A stretch of DNA of 64,000 nt, taken from positions 1 through 64,000 of the forward strand of contig JBCFYV010000860.1 of assembly GCA_039000515.1 (NCBI GenBank). The letters run 5' to 3'. The position numbers were made by a program, and so were the translations under genes. This DNA comes from Timema cristinae. Taxonomy: Eukaryota > Arthropoda > Insecta > Phasmatodea > Timematidae. The notes beneath the pieces were generated by a model. The model made no database searches, was not told where the DNA came from, and saw only the letters and a program-made list of their open reading frames with translations. Shown in pieces: positions 44,641 to 57,277 of this stretch. Position 1 is the first letter of the stretch; each line of letters starts with the position of its first letter.

Positions 44641-45177
44641 AAAGTGAGAAGTTACGTTTGTTTTTCCCCCCTGCGGGACGGGGTTTAGAATAGTCCCCTC
44701 AGTAACCCCTGCTTGTCGTAAGAAGCGACTAAAAGGGGAGGCTTCTGTGCAGGACGTACCTCGTGTGGGACAAACCTATCCTATATCTTTCCTTTCACAT
44801 CATTTTCTTCTTCCTTCACTTTCCACTTTTTTTCACTCTTCCCCTTCGCTTTATCTATCCATACCTTTTTCTTCCTTTCCCCCACCGTTCATCCTGCACA
44901 GAGGCCTTTGGCCTTTCCGTTGACGACCTTGGCAACTAACCGGCTCTTCTCTGTTTATTTATGGATACCACTGCCTTGAGCTCCCGATATGAAAGTGCGC
45001 GGTTGTAATATCTTGGTAGAAGGGCCTTAGGGATGACAACGGGTACCCTACCTTGAGAATAGACCGGTTGCGTTCATGAGGGTCCCGGACGTAAAATTAG
45101 CACTTTCCTGCATACATTGCTGCGGTGACCTCTCTTCCGGCGATGCTCCATATGAAGGTTGTCATGTCTAGCGTCGT

Positions 45178-46798
45178 ATGGAGCCTCTCGTCGGAAGAGT
45201 TAAGAGGGCCCTATGTGGTAGAACCAACTGGGATCAACCTGGGTCTACGATCCGAGTACTTTTGCAGGTTGTCCTCCCACTCATGAATGAGTTTATTGTC
45301 ACAGCTGACACCTTACTGTCCGCTGGCACCGTACTGCCAATTTCCGCTGGCATCTCACTGCCGGCCCCTCACAGGGCCGTATTAATGATAAGAGACGGAA
45401 ACGGGTAAGGCCGTCCAGCCCTGTCTTGATAAAAATCCAGGAAGTGGTGAGGCCCCAGCCCCGCTTCCTGGTGATGTCTCGAGTAGAAGAAAGTCTAGAT
45501 CTGAAACGTGTCAGCCCATTTATCCTCGAAAGAGTGATAAATGGAGCAGCAAAATCTGACGTTTTAATAAGGAAATTGCGTGATGGCACCATTATGATTC
45601 AGACTATGACCGACACACAATCCTCAAATATTATGGCGATCTCCGAAATACCGTTGAGTAATACGGCAAATATACAGTGAAGGTGGAGCCCCACAGGTTC
45701 CTCAATGTTTGCAAGGGAGTGGTCACTTGTTATGACCTCGACTGCGTAAGCATTGAGGAGATCTGTGAGGAGCTTTCCCCAGCATGTCACCGAAGTGTAC
45801 CGTATTGTCTCAGGAAAGAATAGACAAGAAAAGAAGACGGATACGTATATCCTAACATTTGCGACTCCTACCCTTCCGAAGGAGGTCCGAGCAGGCTTCC
45901 ACGTACTCAGGGTCCGGCCGTATGTCCCTAACCCTCGGCGCCTGTTTTTCAGTGCCAGGAATTTGGGCATACGAAACTGCGATGCCGTGGTAAGCCAACC
46001 TGTGCGGATTGTGGACAGGAGGCTCATGAAACACCATGCGAGTCTCCTAGATACTGCGGCAACTGCAGGGGTCCGCATTCCGCCTGGTCTGGGCCTGTCC
46101 AAAATGGAAGGTAGAGAAGAAAGTCCTGGAGATACAATCCGAGAAGAAGATCTCATATGCCCAGGCACGCAAGGAATACGTATCAAGTCAAGCTTCGGTA
46201 TTTCAAACTTCATATAGCCGGATTGTCAGTCAAAATATAAACTGTCCCAACTGCCATTGCGCAGTTAATCTTGCTAAGGAGCCAACGCGACCAGAGCCAT
46301 TGGTCTCTTCTCGAGACACTTATGTTAATCCCGCGCCAACTTCTGTGGCGCCTAAATTTTTAAAGGAGGCCAAACCGCTCACAACGGTCGTCTCCCCCAC
46401 CTATACCCCCGAGGAGACCTCCTCGAGGAAACCCCCCCCCCGAGCCCACCTCGGGAAATCCCTCGAGCCCACCTCGGGGTACTAATCAAGGGCGGCCGGG
46501 GTTGAGCCTCTCACCACCCACCTCTGTGCTTCCGGAGGTGGGGACGAGTTGCGGAACAGGTGAGGCGCTAAGGCGAGTCCCACTGGTGCCTGAAGAAGGA
46601 CCAGCGAGTGCACCGCCGAAATAAATATTAAAAAAGCGTCGAAGGCCTTAACAAAGCCTTTGCGCAAGGATCCGACTACCCATTTCTCTCCAAAATAACC
46701 AAAGCCTCTCCTGAAGCGGGGGTCCAGGAGAGACTGGGAAAGGCAAGAGGATTAAAAAGGCCCTTAAACCAATTTCTTATTATTAAAGGATAGTGACA
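45178..46798 (+). pseudogene. LINE ORF1 of copy C, several frameshifts
   Basis: The natural start ATGGAGCCTCTCGTC is at 45178. Compared with copy B there is a small duplication near 45330 (the GCTGGCACC / GCTGGCATC words), a shift near 45400, a lost base in TATACAGTGAAGG (45676), a lost base near 45780 (CCCCAGCATG), and inserted bases in GCGCCTGTTTTTC (45940). Zinc knuckles are recognisable in pieces (about 45945-46110). The proline repeat at 46400-46485 ends in a stop. Confidence 0.85.
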
Positions 46799-46835
46799 TG
46801 ATTGCGAGGATAACTAAATATTATATTAATTAAGT

Positions 46836-49800
46836 ATGAACGCTACTACAATGGAATTGTAGGGGTTTCTATGCTCGTTTAGAGGAAAATTAAACAACAA
46901 ATTTCTTTCCCTGCATCCTTCCATCTTGTGTTTGCAGGAGCCCACTTCCGCCCAAATGCCCAACCGATGCTTCGTGGGTACGATGTGTATCGTACCGACA
47001 AGCCTTTTTTTGATCGGGCTAGCGGAGGTGTGGCTATATTCATACGAAGCATATATATCATAAGAATAATAATATTGTTTCTGATCTCCAAGTGATTGCT
47101 GCAGAGTCTCCCTCCCTTTGGAAGGAACAAAATGCTGCATTTACCGCCCACCGGGTGAGCGTGTTCCTAAGAGGACTCTAGAGTCCCTCTTTATACAACT
47201 TCCGCCCCTATATCATCTTGAGGGTTTTTTAACGCGCATAACCTGGTGTGGGGGTTAATTTTACAGCCCGCCCGTGGGACAATGGTAGAGGCATTATTCT
47301 TGTCTCGGAAACCTTTGGTGTTAATAAAACAACGGGACCCAGACACACTTCTCTACCTTTAATGGTGTATCTTCTGCCATGACCTAACCTTATGTAGTCC
47401 CGGGATCGCTGCTCACTTCCTTTGGGAGGTCCACTCGGACCTATGTGGCAGTGTTCATTATCCAATTCTGCTCACACCTCTTAAAGATCCTCCCAGTACG
47501 GCTCGAATACCCAATGGGTGTTTAAAACGTGCTGACAGGGATAGATTCCGCGAGCTCGCCGTATTTAGTGAATCCCGACATCCTGACGTCGATGGTAAGG
47601 CTGGGCATTTTACTTTCGACGGTAAATCGCGGCGGCGAGGCTTCCCATCCCTAAATCCTCGCCAAATCCGCGCCACCATCCTGTTCCCTGGTGGAACGAG
47701 GAGTGTCCCCTGGCTATTTCTGACCGTCGTAGGGCCCCTACGTTTTTTCCCATCGACGCCCCACTAAAGAGAATCTGGAGTCATCCGAATTCTACGCGCT
47801 CGAGCTCGCCGTGTTATTCGAGAAAGCAGAAGAGAGTCTTGGAGACAGTTTATTTCAACCCTTACAAATTACCACTCCCACAATTAAAGTTTGGGACAAT
47901 ATTCGTAAATTAATGTAGTAGCAAAAATTCAATTAATAGTGTACCTGCCCTCATGTCTAAACGGTTCGCTTTGTCTCCTCCCTGTGGAGGTCGTCAATAT
48001 ATTGGGCTCGATGTTTTTCTCTATTTCTAGCACTGCGAGCTACTCTAAGAGTTCGCGGTGCATAAGCGGAGCATCGAGCGCCTTAATTATTGATTTTGGC
48101 CAAAGTCGGGGGGAGGATTATAACTCCCCCTTTACTAAAGAGGAACTTACTTATGCCCTGTCCCAGGCGGGCAATACAACTTCTGGCCCTGATGATATCC
48201 ATTATGAAATGTTGCGCCAACTGTCCTGTGGACGGGCGTTTTCCCCTTATACCTCAACAATTGTGTTTGGGAATTCGTCAATTCCCAACACTGTGGAGGC
48301 AAGCAACCGTTATCCCAATATTAAAAGTGGCAAGGAAAAATTAGAGCCAAACTAGTTATAGACCGATAGCCCTAACTAGCTGTGTATGCAAATATTAGAA
48401 AAAATGATAAATAAACGACTTATATGGTGTTTAGAATCCCGCAATTGCTATCCAATATTCAATGTGGTTTTCGCCCCTAACGATCCACGGTTGATCATCT
48501 CGTCCGTCTTGGGGACTGCTGTTCGTGACGCCTTTCTCCATTAAACAGCATCTTTTGGCTGTTTTCTTTTATTTGGAGAAGTTGTACGATACACATGGTG
48601 TTACGGCATCTTAAAAAACCTTTTTAATTGGGGGTCCCGGGGGGGCCTCCCTATTTTTTTAGCAAATTTTATGTCAGATAGACACGTCCGGGTAAGGTTA
48701 AACAACACCTTATCCGATTATTTTATTCAAGAAAATGGGGTGCCCAGGGCAGTCCTTTGAGCTGCACGTTGTTCGCTATTGCGATAAATAGCATTGTAGA
48801 CAACGTGCGCTTACCTGTTCGTTCATGCCTTTTTGTGGATGACTACGCAATTTATTGCAGTTCATCAAGTCTCCACAGGCTGAACGAAGATACAACTCGC
48901 TGTAAACAATCTATGGTTGTGGGCATCTCGTAATGGCTTTCGTTTCTCTGCGGCCAAGACGACTGTCGTCCACTTCCATAGATTACGCGGAATTTCAGCC
49001 AGCCCCCAATATTTTAATGAACAACCCTTGTTTTACATGTTCCCAGACCGTAAGGTTCCCGGGACTTTTATTCGATTTTAAACTAACTTGGATCCCCCAC
49101 ATCAAAGACCTGAAAGCGAGGGGTGTTTAAAGCTTTGAATTTACTTAAAGTTGTGAGTGGTCGCTCTTGGGGTGCTGATAGGAAACCTTGATGCGCCTTT
49201 ATAGAGCTTGGTGAGATCAAAACTCTATTACGGCAGTTTTGTATATGGTTCCGCTAGACCCTCGGCGTTAAAGATGTCTCGAAAAGCGTCACCCCATGTT
49301 GGCATCGACGGTTTCTGGTGCTTTTCGTACCAGTCCAGTGTCAGCATCTGTCCGATGCGGTAAGCCCCCTACTTTCTTACCGGCGGTTTTATTTTCTGGG
49401 TCCTACGTGTCGAAAATGCATTGCAACCCAATAATTTTGGGTTTTACCCCTGTTTTTTCATCCCTAACCTTTTGTTTGTATGAAACTAAATGCCCTTTAG
49501 TACAAGGCGGTTGGGATGGTTGCTATCCTTTTTCCCGGAAACAGTTGTGTGGGATTGCCCTTTGCAAAGGCTTCCCCATACCGGTTTCGAGTTTTTCGGG
49601 AAAAGATACGCCCTCGAAAATCCCATTTGATCTTGCCAAGTTCCCTAAAGCGACCCCCCCCCAAACTTTGTATTTTAAGGGGACCTTTATAGTTTCCCCT
49701 CTCCACTGTTTTCACGGTTTTGAGCGCATCTACTCTGTGGCTCTAAATCTGGAGCCTCCGTGGGATGTGCTTTTGTTGTGGAAGGATCCAATTTTAAATT

Positions 49801-50440
49801 TGGTTTACCTAAAAGGAAACCCAGTGTTTATCGGCTTAATTATTTGCCTTTTTAAATCTTGTGTTTTTTTATACCGAAGTAGTCACCGTTTGCCCTCTCT
49901 GCACGGATTCCATGAGTGTTGTTTGTGGGTTTTTGTCCCTCTCTACTCCGGGAATCCCTCGTGCAGTGATACATGAGCAAATTTTAAAATTGATTCTTTA
50001 AACACCGGCTCCCTTTTGCGGGAAAATTCCTGGTCACGCTGGTCTTCAGGAAATGAACTGGCGGACCAGGAAAGCCTAGGAGGCAGACGCTGTCCCCGGA
50101 GGCGATTTTCTGGGTTGTCATGTTTTTAGATTAAAGGGTTTTGTTCGGCGTGGGTCTTAGCCCCTGCACGAGCAGTGCCGCTCGACCCGTAGAACAAGTT
50201 TTGCGGCCCCATCAGGGACGGTGTGTCGCGATGGCCCCTCTTCTTTACGAAGTTCAAAGAAGAGGGGGAGGTCACCCGTGACGAGACCCCGCGTCGGGCA
50301 TACTTTTCTAGCCACGGATTTTTACTAGAGGGGGTTCCACCTCATTTGTGTGATTTTCCCGATGTTTCCCCTTAGTGTGCACCAATTTTGGTGGAGTGTC
50401 CCCAGTATGCCCCTTTCGCCTGGATCTGATTTTAAAGGTG
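46836..50440 (+). pseudogene. LINE ORF2 of copy C, heavily shifted
   Basis: Starts at ATG 46836 with an extra A. All domains of ORF2 follow in order: endonuclease (46850-47480), RT with FVDDYAIY at about 48832, RNase H from about 49725 with GHAGLQ at about 50035, and the Cys/His motif at about 50350-50400. Indels occur every 30-100 bases, many of them homopolymer changes, and they become denser towards the right. It ends at 50441, where copy D begins, and resumes at 56745. Confidence 0.85.
50429..50440. repeat. Target-site duplication of nested copy D (left)
   Basis: ATTTTAAAGGTG here matches ATTTAAAGGTG at 56734-56744, directly after the tail of copy D. In copies A and B this sequence occurs once, at the same place in ORF2. 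Confidence 0.85.
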
Positions 50441-50956
50441 ACCCCCCTGCGGGACGGGGTTTGGGATAGTCCCGCAGAAACCCCCTTGCTTGTCGTAAAG
50501 AAGGACTAAAAGGGGAGGTTTTCTGTGAAAGGGGCGTAATCGTTGTGGGACAACCTATCCAATATTTTCCTTTACATCATTTTTTCTTCCTTCACCTTCC
50601 CCTTTTTTTTCACTCTTTCCCCCTTTGCTTTATCTACCCTTACCTTTTTCTTCCCTTTCCCCAGTTCATCCTGCACAGAGGCCTTTGGCGGTCGTTTGAT
50701 GACTTGGCAATAACCCGCTCTTCCTGGGTTTTTTATTGGATACCACTTTCTTGAGTTCCCGAATGAAAGTGCGCCGGTTGTAATTTCTTGGTAGAAGGCC
50801 TTAGGGAGAAAAAGGGTCCCTACCTTGAGATAAAGGACCCGGGTTTCGTTCATTGAGGGGTCCCGGCCCCTAAAATTAGCACTTTCTGATAAACTTTGCT
50901 GCGGTGACCTCTCTTCCGACGATGCTCCATATGAAGGTTGTCATGTCTAGCGTCGT

Positions 50957-52680
50957 TGGGCCTCTCGTCGGAAGAGTTATACAGTGACCCTATGTTTGGT
51001 TGAACCAATTTTGGGGTCAACCTTTGGGTTACGATCCGAGTACTTTTGCGGTTTTCCTCCAAATCATGAATGAGTCCATGTCACAAGCTGAACTTATGTC
51101 CGCTGGCACCGTATGCCAAGTTTTGCGGATCTTACTGCCCGGCCCTCACAGGGCCGTATTAATTTATAAGAAGGCGGAAAAGGGTAAGGCGTCCAGCTGT
51201 TTTGAAAAAAAGCCAAGGAAGTGGTGAGGCCCCGCCCCGCTTCCTGGGATGTCTGAGTAGATGATAGTCAAAATCTGAAACGTTGTCGCCCATTTATCTA
51301 CGAAAGGAGTGGGTAAATGGAGCGGTAAAATCTGACGTTTTAATAAGGAAACTGCTTTTATGGCACCATTATGATACAGCTATGACCGACACACAATCCC
51401 CAAAATATTATGGCGATCTCCGAAATTCCGTGAGAAAAACGTCAAATATACAGGTGGGGTGGGACCCCACAGGTTCCTCAATTTTTTGCAAAGGGAAGTG
51501 TTTACTTGTTAAGACTCGACTGGTGAGCATTTAGGTTTTCTTGTGGGAGCTTTCCCTCAGATGTCCCCAGGGGTTTCCGTATCAATTTCCAAAAAGAAAC
51601 GGACAAAAAAAAAACGGATACATAAAATCCTCACTTCGCGACTCACATCCTCCCCAAAAGGGGTTCGAGCGGGGTTCCCTGTGCTCAGAGTCAGGCCAAA
51701 ACGTTCCCAATCCTCGGCGCTGCGTTCAGTGCCAGGAATTTGGGGGATACGAAGCTGGGGATTCCGTGGAAAAGGCCCCCAAACCCGTGCAGATTGCCGG
51801 ACAGGAGGCTCTACGATTCACCGTGTGAGTCTCCTAAGTTTCTGCGGGAACTGCAAGGGTCCGCATTCGGGTTGGGTTTGGACCTGTCCGAAAGGGAAGG
51901 TGAGAAAAAAGTCCTGGAGATCCAGTGTGAAAAAAAGATCCTTATGCCCAGGCCGCAAGGAATATTATCAGTCGAAGCTCCGGTATTTCATTCATTTATA
52001 TTTCAGATTTTTTAAGCCAGAACTTTAAATTGCCCCCAATGCATTGCGCATTTAAATATTGCCAATACGCCTACCCCGACTGTACCACTGTCTCTACTCG
52101 TTACACCAAAGCCCAACCAGAAACCATCTTAGGGTGGGTCCCAAAAATAGCAAAGGGGCGAAACCCCACGTCGAAGTCGCCTCCCCCAAACCTATACCCC
52201 GAGGAGGCCCCCTCGGGGAACACCCCCGAGCCCTCTAGGTAATCCCCCCAAACCCCTCCTGTGGACCCCCCCGGTCCCCTTTCGAGGAACCCCGTCCGGT
52301 TTCCCACTCGAGGAAAACCCCCGGTCACTCTAGGGGTCCTAAACTTTCTGGGGAACCGTTGTCGACCCCGCTCAACCCGAATCAGGAACTCCGGTGGTCG
52401 GGATGAGTGGGGGTTTACGGCGAGGTCAAAAAAAGGCGAGTCCATGGAGCCGGGGGAAAGGGACCAGCGAGGGCCCGCCGAAAAAAAAACCCCTTAAAAA
52501 AAAAGGTCGAGGCTTTAAAAAAGCCTTGGGTTTAAGGATTCCCTTTCCCCAGTCTCTACAGGACAAACCCAAACCCTCTCCTGAAGGGCGAGGCCCAAGA
52601 GAAATTGGGAAAAGGCAAGAGGACCTAAAAAAGTCCTCAATAAATTTTTTTTTTAAAGGATAGGGGTTTTTTAGGGGATT
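50957..52680 (+). pseudogene. LINE ORF1 of copy D, heavily shifted
   Basis: The start ATG has become TTG (GTCGTTGGGCCTCTCGTC). Zinc-knuckle remnants are at about 51715-51890, the proline repeat at 52190-52330, and the basic tail to about 52625. No frame longer than about 160 codons remains. The damage is dominated by gained or lost bases in runs. Confidence 0.8.
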
Positions 52681-52717
52681 GTGAGGATATTTATTAAATT
52701 ATTTTTTAATAAATTTA

Positions 52718-55700
52718 ATGTCGCTCCCTACAATGGAATTGTAGGGTTTCTATGTCGTGTGGGAGGAAATTAAACTATACTAATTTCTTCTCTGCTTTCC
52801 TCCCATCTTTTTGTTTGCAGGAACCCACTTCCGCCCAACTGACAACCGATGTTTCCCGTGGTACGATGTATATCGTACCGGGACAAGCCACTTTTGATCG
52901 GGCAGGGGTAGGTGTGGTATTTCGCACGTTAGATACATATATCATAATTTTTAAAATATTGTTTTCTGATCTCCAAAGTGATTGGCTGTCAGACCCTTCC
53001 CTTTTTCCCCTATGGAGGTAACCGTTATGCTGCTTTTCCCCCTTACAACAGGTGAACGGGTTTCCAAGAGGACTCTAGGGGGCCCTCTTTAGCAACTTCC
53101 CGCCCCCTTTATATCATTTGGGGACTAAACGGCGCATAACTGGTGTTGGGGATCTAATTTTTACAAGACGCCCGCGGGAGGATGGTAGAGGATATTCTTG
53201 TTCGGGAAACCTGGTGTTAATGAACACCGGGAACAGACACACTTCTCCACCTTTAATGGGTATCCTTTTGCCATCGACCTAGCTTTTGTAGCCCCGGGAT
53301 TGCTGCCTAATACCTTTGGTAAGTTCAATCGGACTATGTGGCGCGACCTTCCCATTCTGCTTTCAAAAATCCAAGATCTCAGACAGCCGGTTAACCCAAT
53401 GGTGTTCTTAAAACGTGCTTAACTGGGATAAATTCCGCGAGCTCGCCGATTTGACGAAACCCCATTTTTTCGACGTCAGATGTTAAGGCTGGGCAATTTT
53501 ACTTCGGGTCATGCGGCGGGAGGGCCATCCATCCTAAATCTCGCCAACCCGCGTCCACCGTCCTGTTCCGGTGGAACGAGGGTGCCGGCTTGGGTATTCT
53601 AACCCTCGAAAAGCCCTGCGTATCCCTTTTAAGACATCCTTCTTCGGAGAATTGGAGCTTTCCGGTTTCTACTCGTGTAGAGCCGCCGTATTATTCGAGG
53701 AAAGCGAAGAGTCTTGGAGACCCGTTTATTTCTACCCTTACTATTTCCACTCCCAAACCAAGGTTTGGGATCAATTCGTAAGTACGTTTGTAGCAAATAA
53801 CCATTTATAATATACCCGCACTCTGCTTAAAGGTTTCAATTGTCTCCCCCCTTGGAGGTCGCCCAAAGTATTGGGCTCGATGTTCCCCCTATTTCTAGCA
53901 ATTTCGAGTATTAACGAGTTGTGGAGCTAGCGCAGTTTTCGAGCGCCTTAACTTTTTGATTTTGGCCAAAGTCGGGGGAGGATTTATAACTCCCCTTTAC
54001 TAATGAGGAACTTAACCCTTTGCCTGTCCCAGGCGGGCAATTAACAACTTTGGCCGGAAAGATTCCATTACGAAAAAAAAAATTGCGCCAACTGTCCCCC
54101 CGCCCGGACGGGTCGTTCCTCTTAGACCCTACAATTTTGTTGGGAATCTCGTCAATTCCCAAAAAATGTGGAGGCAAGCAACCGTTATCCCAATTTTTTA
54201 TAAAGTGGCAAGGAAAATTTTGAGCCAAAAATAGTATATGACCGATTTGCTTAACTAGTTGGGTATGCAAAATTAGAGAAAAAGATCATAAAAGTTTTTT
54301 ATGGGATTAGAATCCCCGCAATCTACTATCATATGCATGTGCTTGTGGGTTTCCCCCGTAACCGATCCCCGGTGGATCACCTTGTTCGCCTTGATGACCA
54401 GCAAACTCGTGACGCTTTCCTCCAAAAAAAAGCACCCTATTGGTTTTTCTTCTTCGATCTGGAGGAAAAGGGAAGAAACCATGCGGTACGGCATTTTGAA
54501 AACACTTTTTAATTGGGGGTTTCGAGGGAAACCTTCCTTCTTTTATATCTAATTTTTTGTTGATGGGACACTTCCGGGTAAGGTAAACAACCCCTTTTTT
54601 TCGATGTTTTATTCAGAAAATGGGGTGCTCAGGGTATATTTTAAAGCACTCCCTATTCGCTTTCGGATAATGCATCGTGGATCAACGTCCCAACCCTTAC
54701 CTGTCGTTCATTTTTTTTGGGGGGGCTACGCATTTATTGCGGGTATAAGTCTACAGGGCTGAAGGGACAGATACAATCGCGGAAACATCTATGGTTGGGC
54801 ATTGTAATGGCTTTCGTTTCTCGCGGCCAGGGACTGTCTTTTTCCAAACTCCATAGTTACGTGGAATACAGCAGCCCCCAATTTTTTTAAGGGCAACTTT
54901 GTTTTACTGTTCCGAGCCGTAGGTTCTGGATTTTTTTCCCGATTTAAACAAACTTGGATCCCCACAAAAAAGACCTGAAAGGAGGTTTGTTTTAAAAGCT
55001 TTGAATTTCTTAAAAGTTGTGAGTGTCGTCTTGGGGTGCGTAGGGAACTTGTGCGTTTATAGAGGTTTTGGTGAGATCAAAACTGATTACGCATTTTTTG
55101 TATTTTTGGTTCCCCTAGCCCCTGGGCCCGTTAAAGATGCTCGGATAGCGTCCACCATGCTGGCATTCGATGGCTATGTCCCTTTTCGTCCCCCGTCGTC
55201 GTCAGCCATCTGTGTGACCCGGGCTGACCCCCCTCTTTTTTACCGGGGTTTACCCTGATTTTTACGTGTCGACTGCATGGCAGCCAAAATATGTTGTTTA
55301 AAACCCCCCTGTTTTCACCCCCAAAACGTGTCTTGTATGAAATAAATGGGTAGAAAACAAGGGGGTTTTTTTTTTTTGGGGGATCCGGATGCTATTTTTT
55401 TTCGACACGTGGGGATAGTCCTCCCCAAAGGTTTTTCCTCCCATCCAGGTCGAGTTTCCCCCTAAAAAAATACGCCCCCGAAATGCCATTTTGATCTTGC
55501 AAGTTCCAAAAGCGACCACCCCAAATTTGTTATGGGAGGACTTAATGGGGGGCCCTCCATCCTTTCACGGATTTTGAGGCATCTCCCACTGATGCTCTAA
55601 ATTGGAGTTCCGTGGGATGTGCTTTTGTGTGAAGGATCCAATTTTTTAAATTTGGTTTACCTAATAAAACCAGTTTTTACAGTGAATTTTTTATGCCATT

Positions 55701-56370
55701 TTAATTTTTTTGTGTTTTGTTTAGAAGTTCACCGTTTGTCCTCATTGCCGGAAATTCCCTGAGTGCTCTGTGGGTTGTCATCTCTACTCGGGAATCCCTC
55801 GTTTTTTTTCAGATGATTCACCCAACAAATTTTAAAAAATTTATTCCCTTAAGCAAACCCCTCGCCTTTTGTGGGTCCGGTCACGCTGGTCTTCAGGGGA
55901 AAAGATTTGGCGGACAGGCAGCCAAGGAGGCAGCAGTAGCCCCCGGGGCGAGTTTGGGTGTCATTTTTTTTGGGGTCTAAGGGTTTTTGTTCGGCGTGGT
56001 GTCTTTGCCCCCTGGCACGAGCGTGGGTCTGCCCCTGCTAGAAAAAGTGGGGGTCCATCAGGGGGCGGTGTGTCGCGTGGCCTTTCTATACGAAAATCCC
56101 AGAAGGAGGAGGCATCGTGAGGACCCCCGCGTGGGATACTCATTACCATAGTTTTTTCTAAGAGGGGATCCAAATCCTTTTTTTGTGTGAAAATTTTGTG
56201 ATTTCCCTTTTTTGTGCATCCATTTTTTGGTGGGTGTCGCAAAAATAGCCCCCATCCCTTGGCTCTTTATTTTTAAAAAGGGGACCTTTACGTTTTTATT
56301 ACGCGATGTGCGGGGGTTATTTTTTTTACTCCGTTTATACGCCAGGCGGATCTTTTTTAAAGCATTTGAG
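52718..56370 (+). pseudogene. LINE ORF2 of copy D, heavily shifted
   Basis: Begins ATGTCGCTCCCTACAATGG at 52718. Endonuclease pieces lie to about 53400, RT from about 53990 (PFTNEE.., then FFDLEE..). RNase H is at about 55560-55960 (GHAGLQG) and the Cys/His region at 56180-56250. No frame is open for more than a few tens of codons. Confidence 0.8.
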
Positions 56371-56733
56371 TCCTTTTATAAAGTGGCTCTTTTGGTATTT
56401 TCTTTATATTGAGATTTTTTTAACGGTTTTATTATTTTTTAAATTTTTGTTTTGTTTTTTTATGTATATCATTTTAACATGTTTGTCTTTTTAAGTTTAT
56501 TTTTAATATGTTTGTTTTTTTTTTATTTGAGTGATAATTGTGGTTTTTTTTTTTCAGGTGTAAACAATTAAATTTTACCAAGATCAATTCGAGCACTTTT
56601 GGGGGGTCTTCGATGGTGAATGTTTTTCTCTTTCCCCCCTTTGGGGAATTTTTTTTTTGTTTTATTATATTTCAAGGCCCTAAAAGACCTAGATGTGTCG
56701 AGGGCCATTAAACAACAATTATATAATAATATA
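56371..56733 (+). other. LINE 3' UTR of copy D
   Basis: Contains the damaged hairpin (GTGATAATTGTGG... CAGGTGTAAAC, 56531-56568), the end CAAGGCCCTAAAAGACC with TGTGTCGAGGGCC, and an AT tail ending where copy C resumes. Confidence 0.78.
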
Positions 56734-56744
56734 ATTTAAAGGTG

Positions 56745-57263
56745 GGGCCTTGTTTTTTATTACCCGACAGCGCTGAAGAGTTAAATTTTTTTATCCTTTT
56801 TTAGGCCAGGCAAAATTTTTTTGGCCCTTTGGTATTTTTTATAAGTGGGTTTCATCGGTTTTTATCTCATTTGGCCTTTTTTAACATCTTAGTATATTTT
56901 TAATGTGTTTGTCTTGTCGTTTTATCCATTTAACAATTTTTAATAAATAATTTTTTTAAAACACTTTAGTTTTGTCTTTTACTAATTTATTGTTTTAATT
57001 TGTTTTTTTTGGGTTTTTCTTTGAGTGTTACACCTGTGTTTTTTTTTTAGCAGTTTTTTCTCAATTGTCGCCTTTGGGGCCCATTTGAGAACTCCTATGG
57101 AGTGTCTAGGGTAAAATGTTTTATCTTTTCCCCAAGGGGGAATTTTATTATTTTTTTTTTTTTATTCAAGCCCTAATGACCTCGTTGTGTCGAGGGGTTT
57201 TTCCAAACCACATAATAATAATAATAAAAATTAAAAAAAATATTATTATAATATAATAATAAA
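56745..57263 (+). other. Resumed 3' end of LINE copy C
   Basis: GTTTTTTATTACCCGACAGC at 56752 corresponds to the last part of ORF2 and continues into the 3' UTR with its hairpin (about 57027-57060), the end CCCTAATGACCTCGTTGTGT and TAATAATAATAA. This completes copy C across the nested insertion. Confidence 0.85.
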
Positions 57264-57277
57264 TTAACGTTTGTTTT

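Larger units (their letters stand above)
50442..56733 (+). mobile_element. I-like LINE copy D, full length, nested in copy C
   Basis: Runs from CCCCCCTGCGGGACGGGG to TGTGTCGAGGGCC, ACAACAATTATATAATAAT. It is the only copy in the window with both ends. All parts are present in order, but the sequence is crowded with short indels and homopolymer runs, more than in the older copy C that it interrupts. Confidence 0.88.
44666..57263 (+). mobile_element. I-like LINE copy C, split by nested copy D
   Basis: Left part 44666-50441, right part 56745-57263. The 5' end is CCCCCCTGCGGGACGGGG and the tail is AATAATAATAATAA near 57220-57263. The flanks TTACGTTTGTTTT (44652-44664) and TTAACGTTTGTTTT (57264-57277) form a target-site duplication with one base difference. 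Copy D sits in the last part of ORF2, just after the Cys/His motif. Confidence 0.88.
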
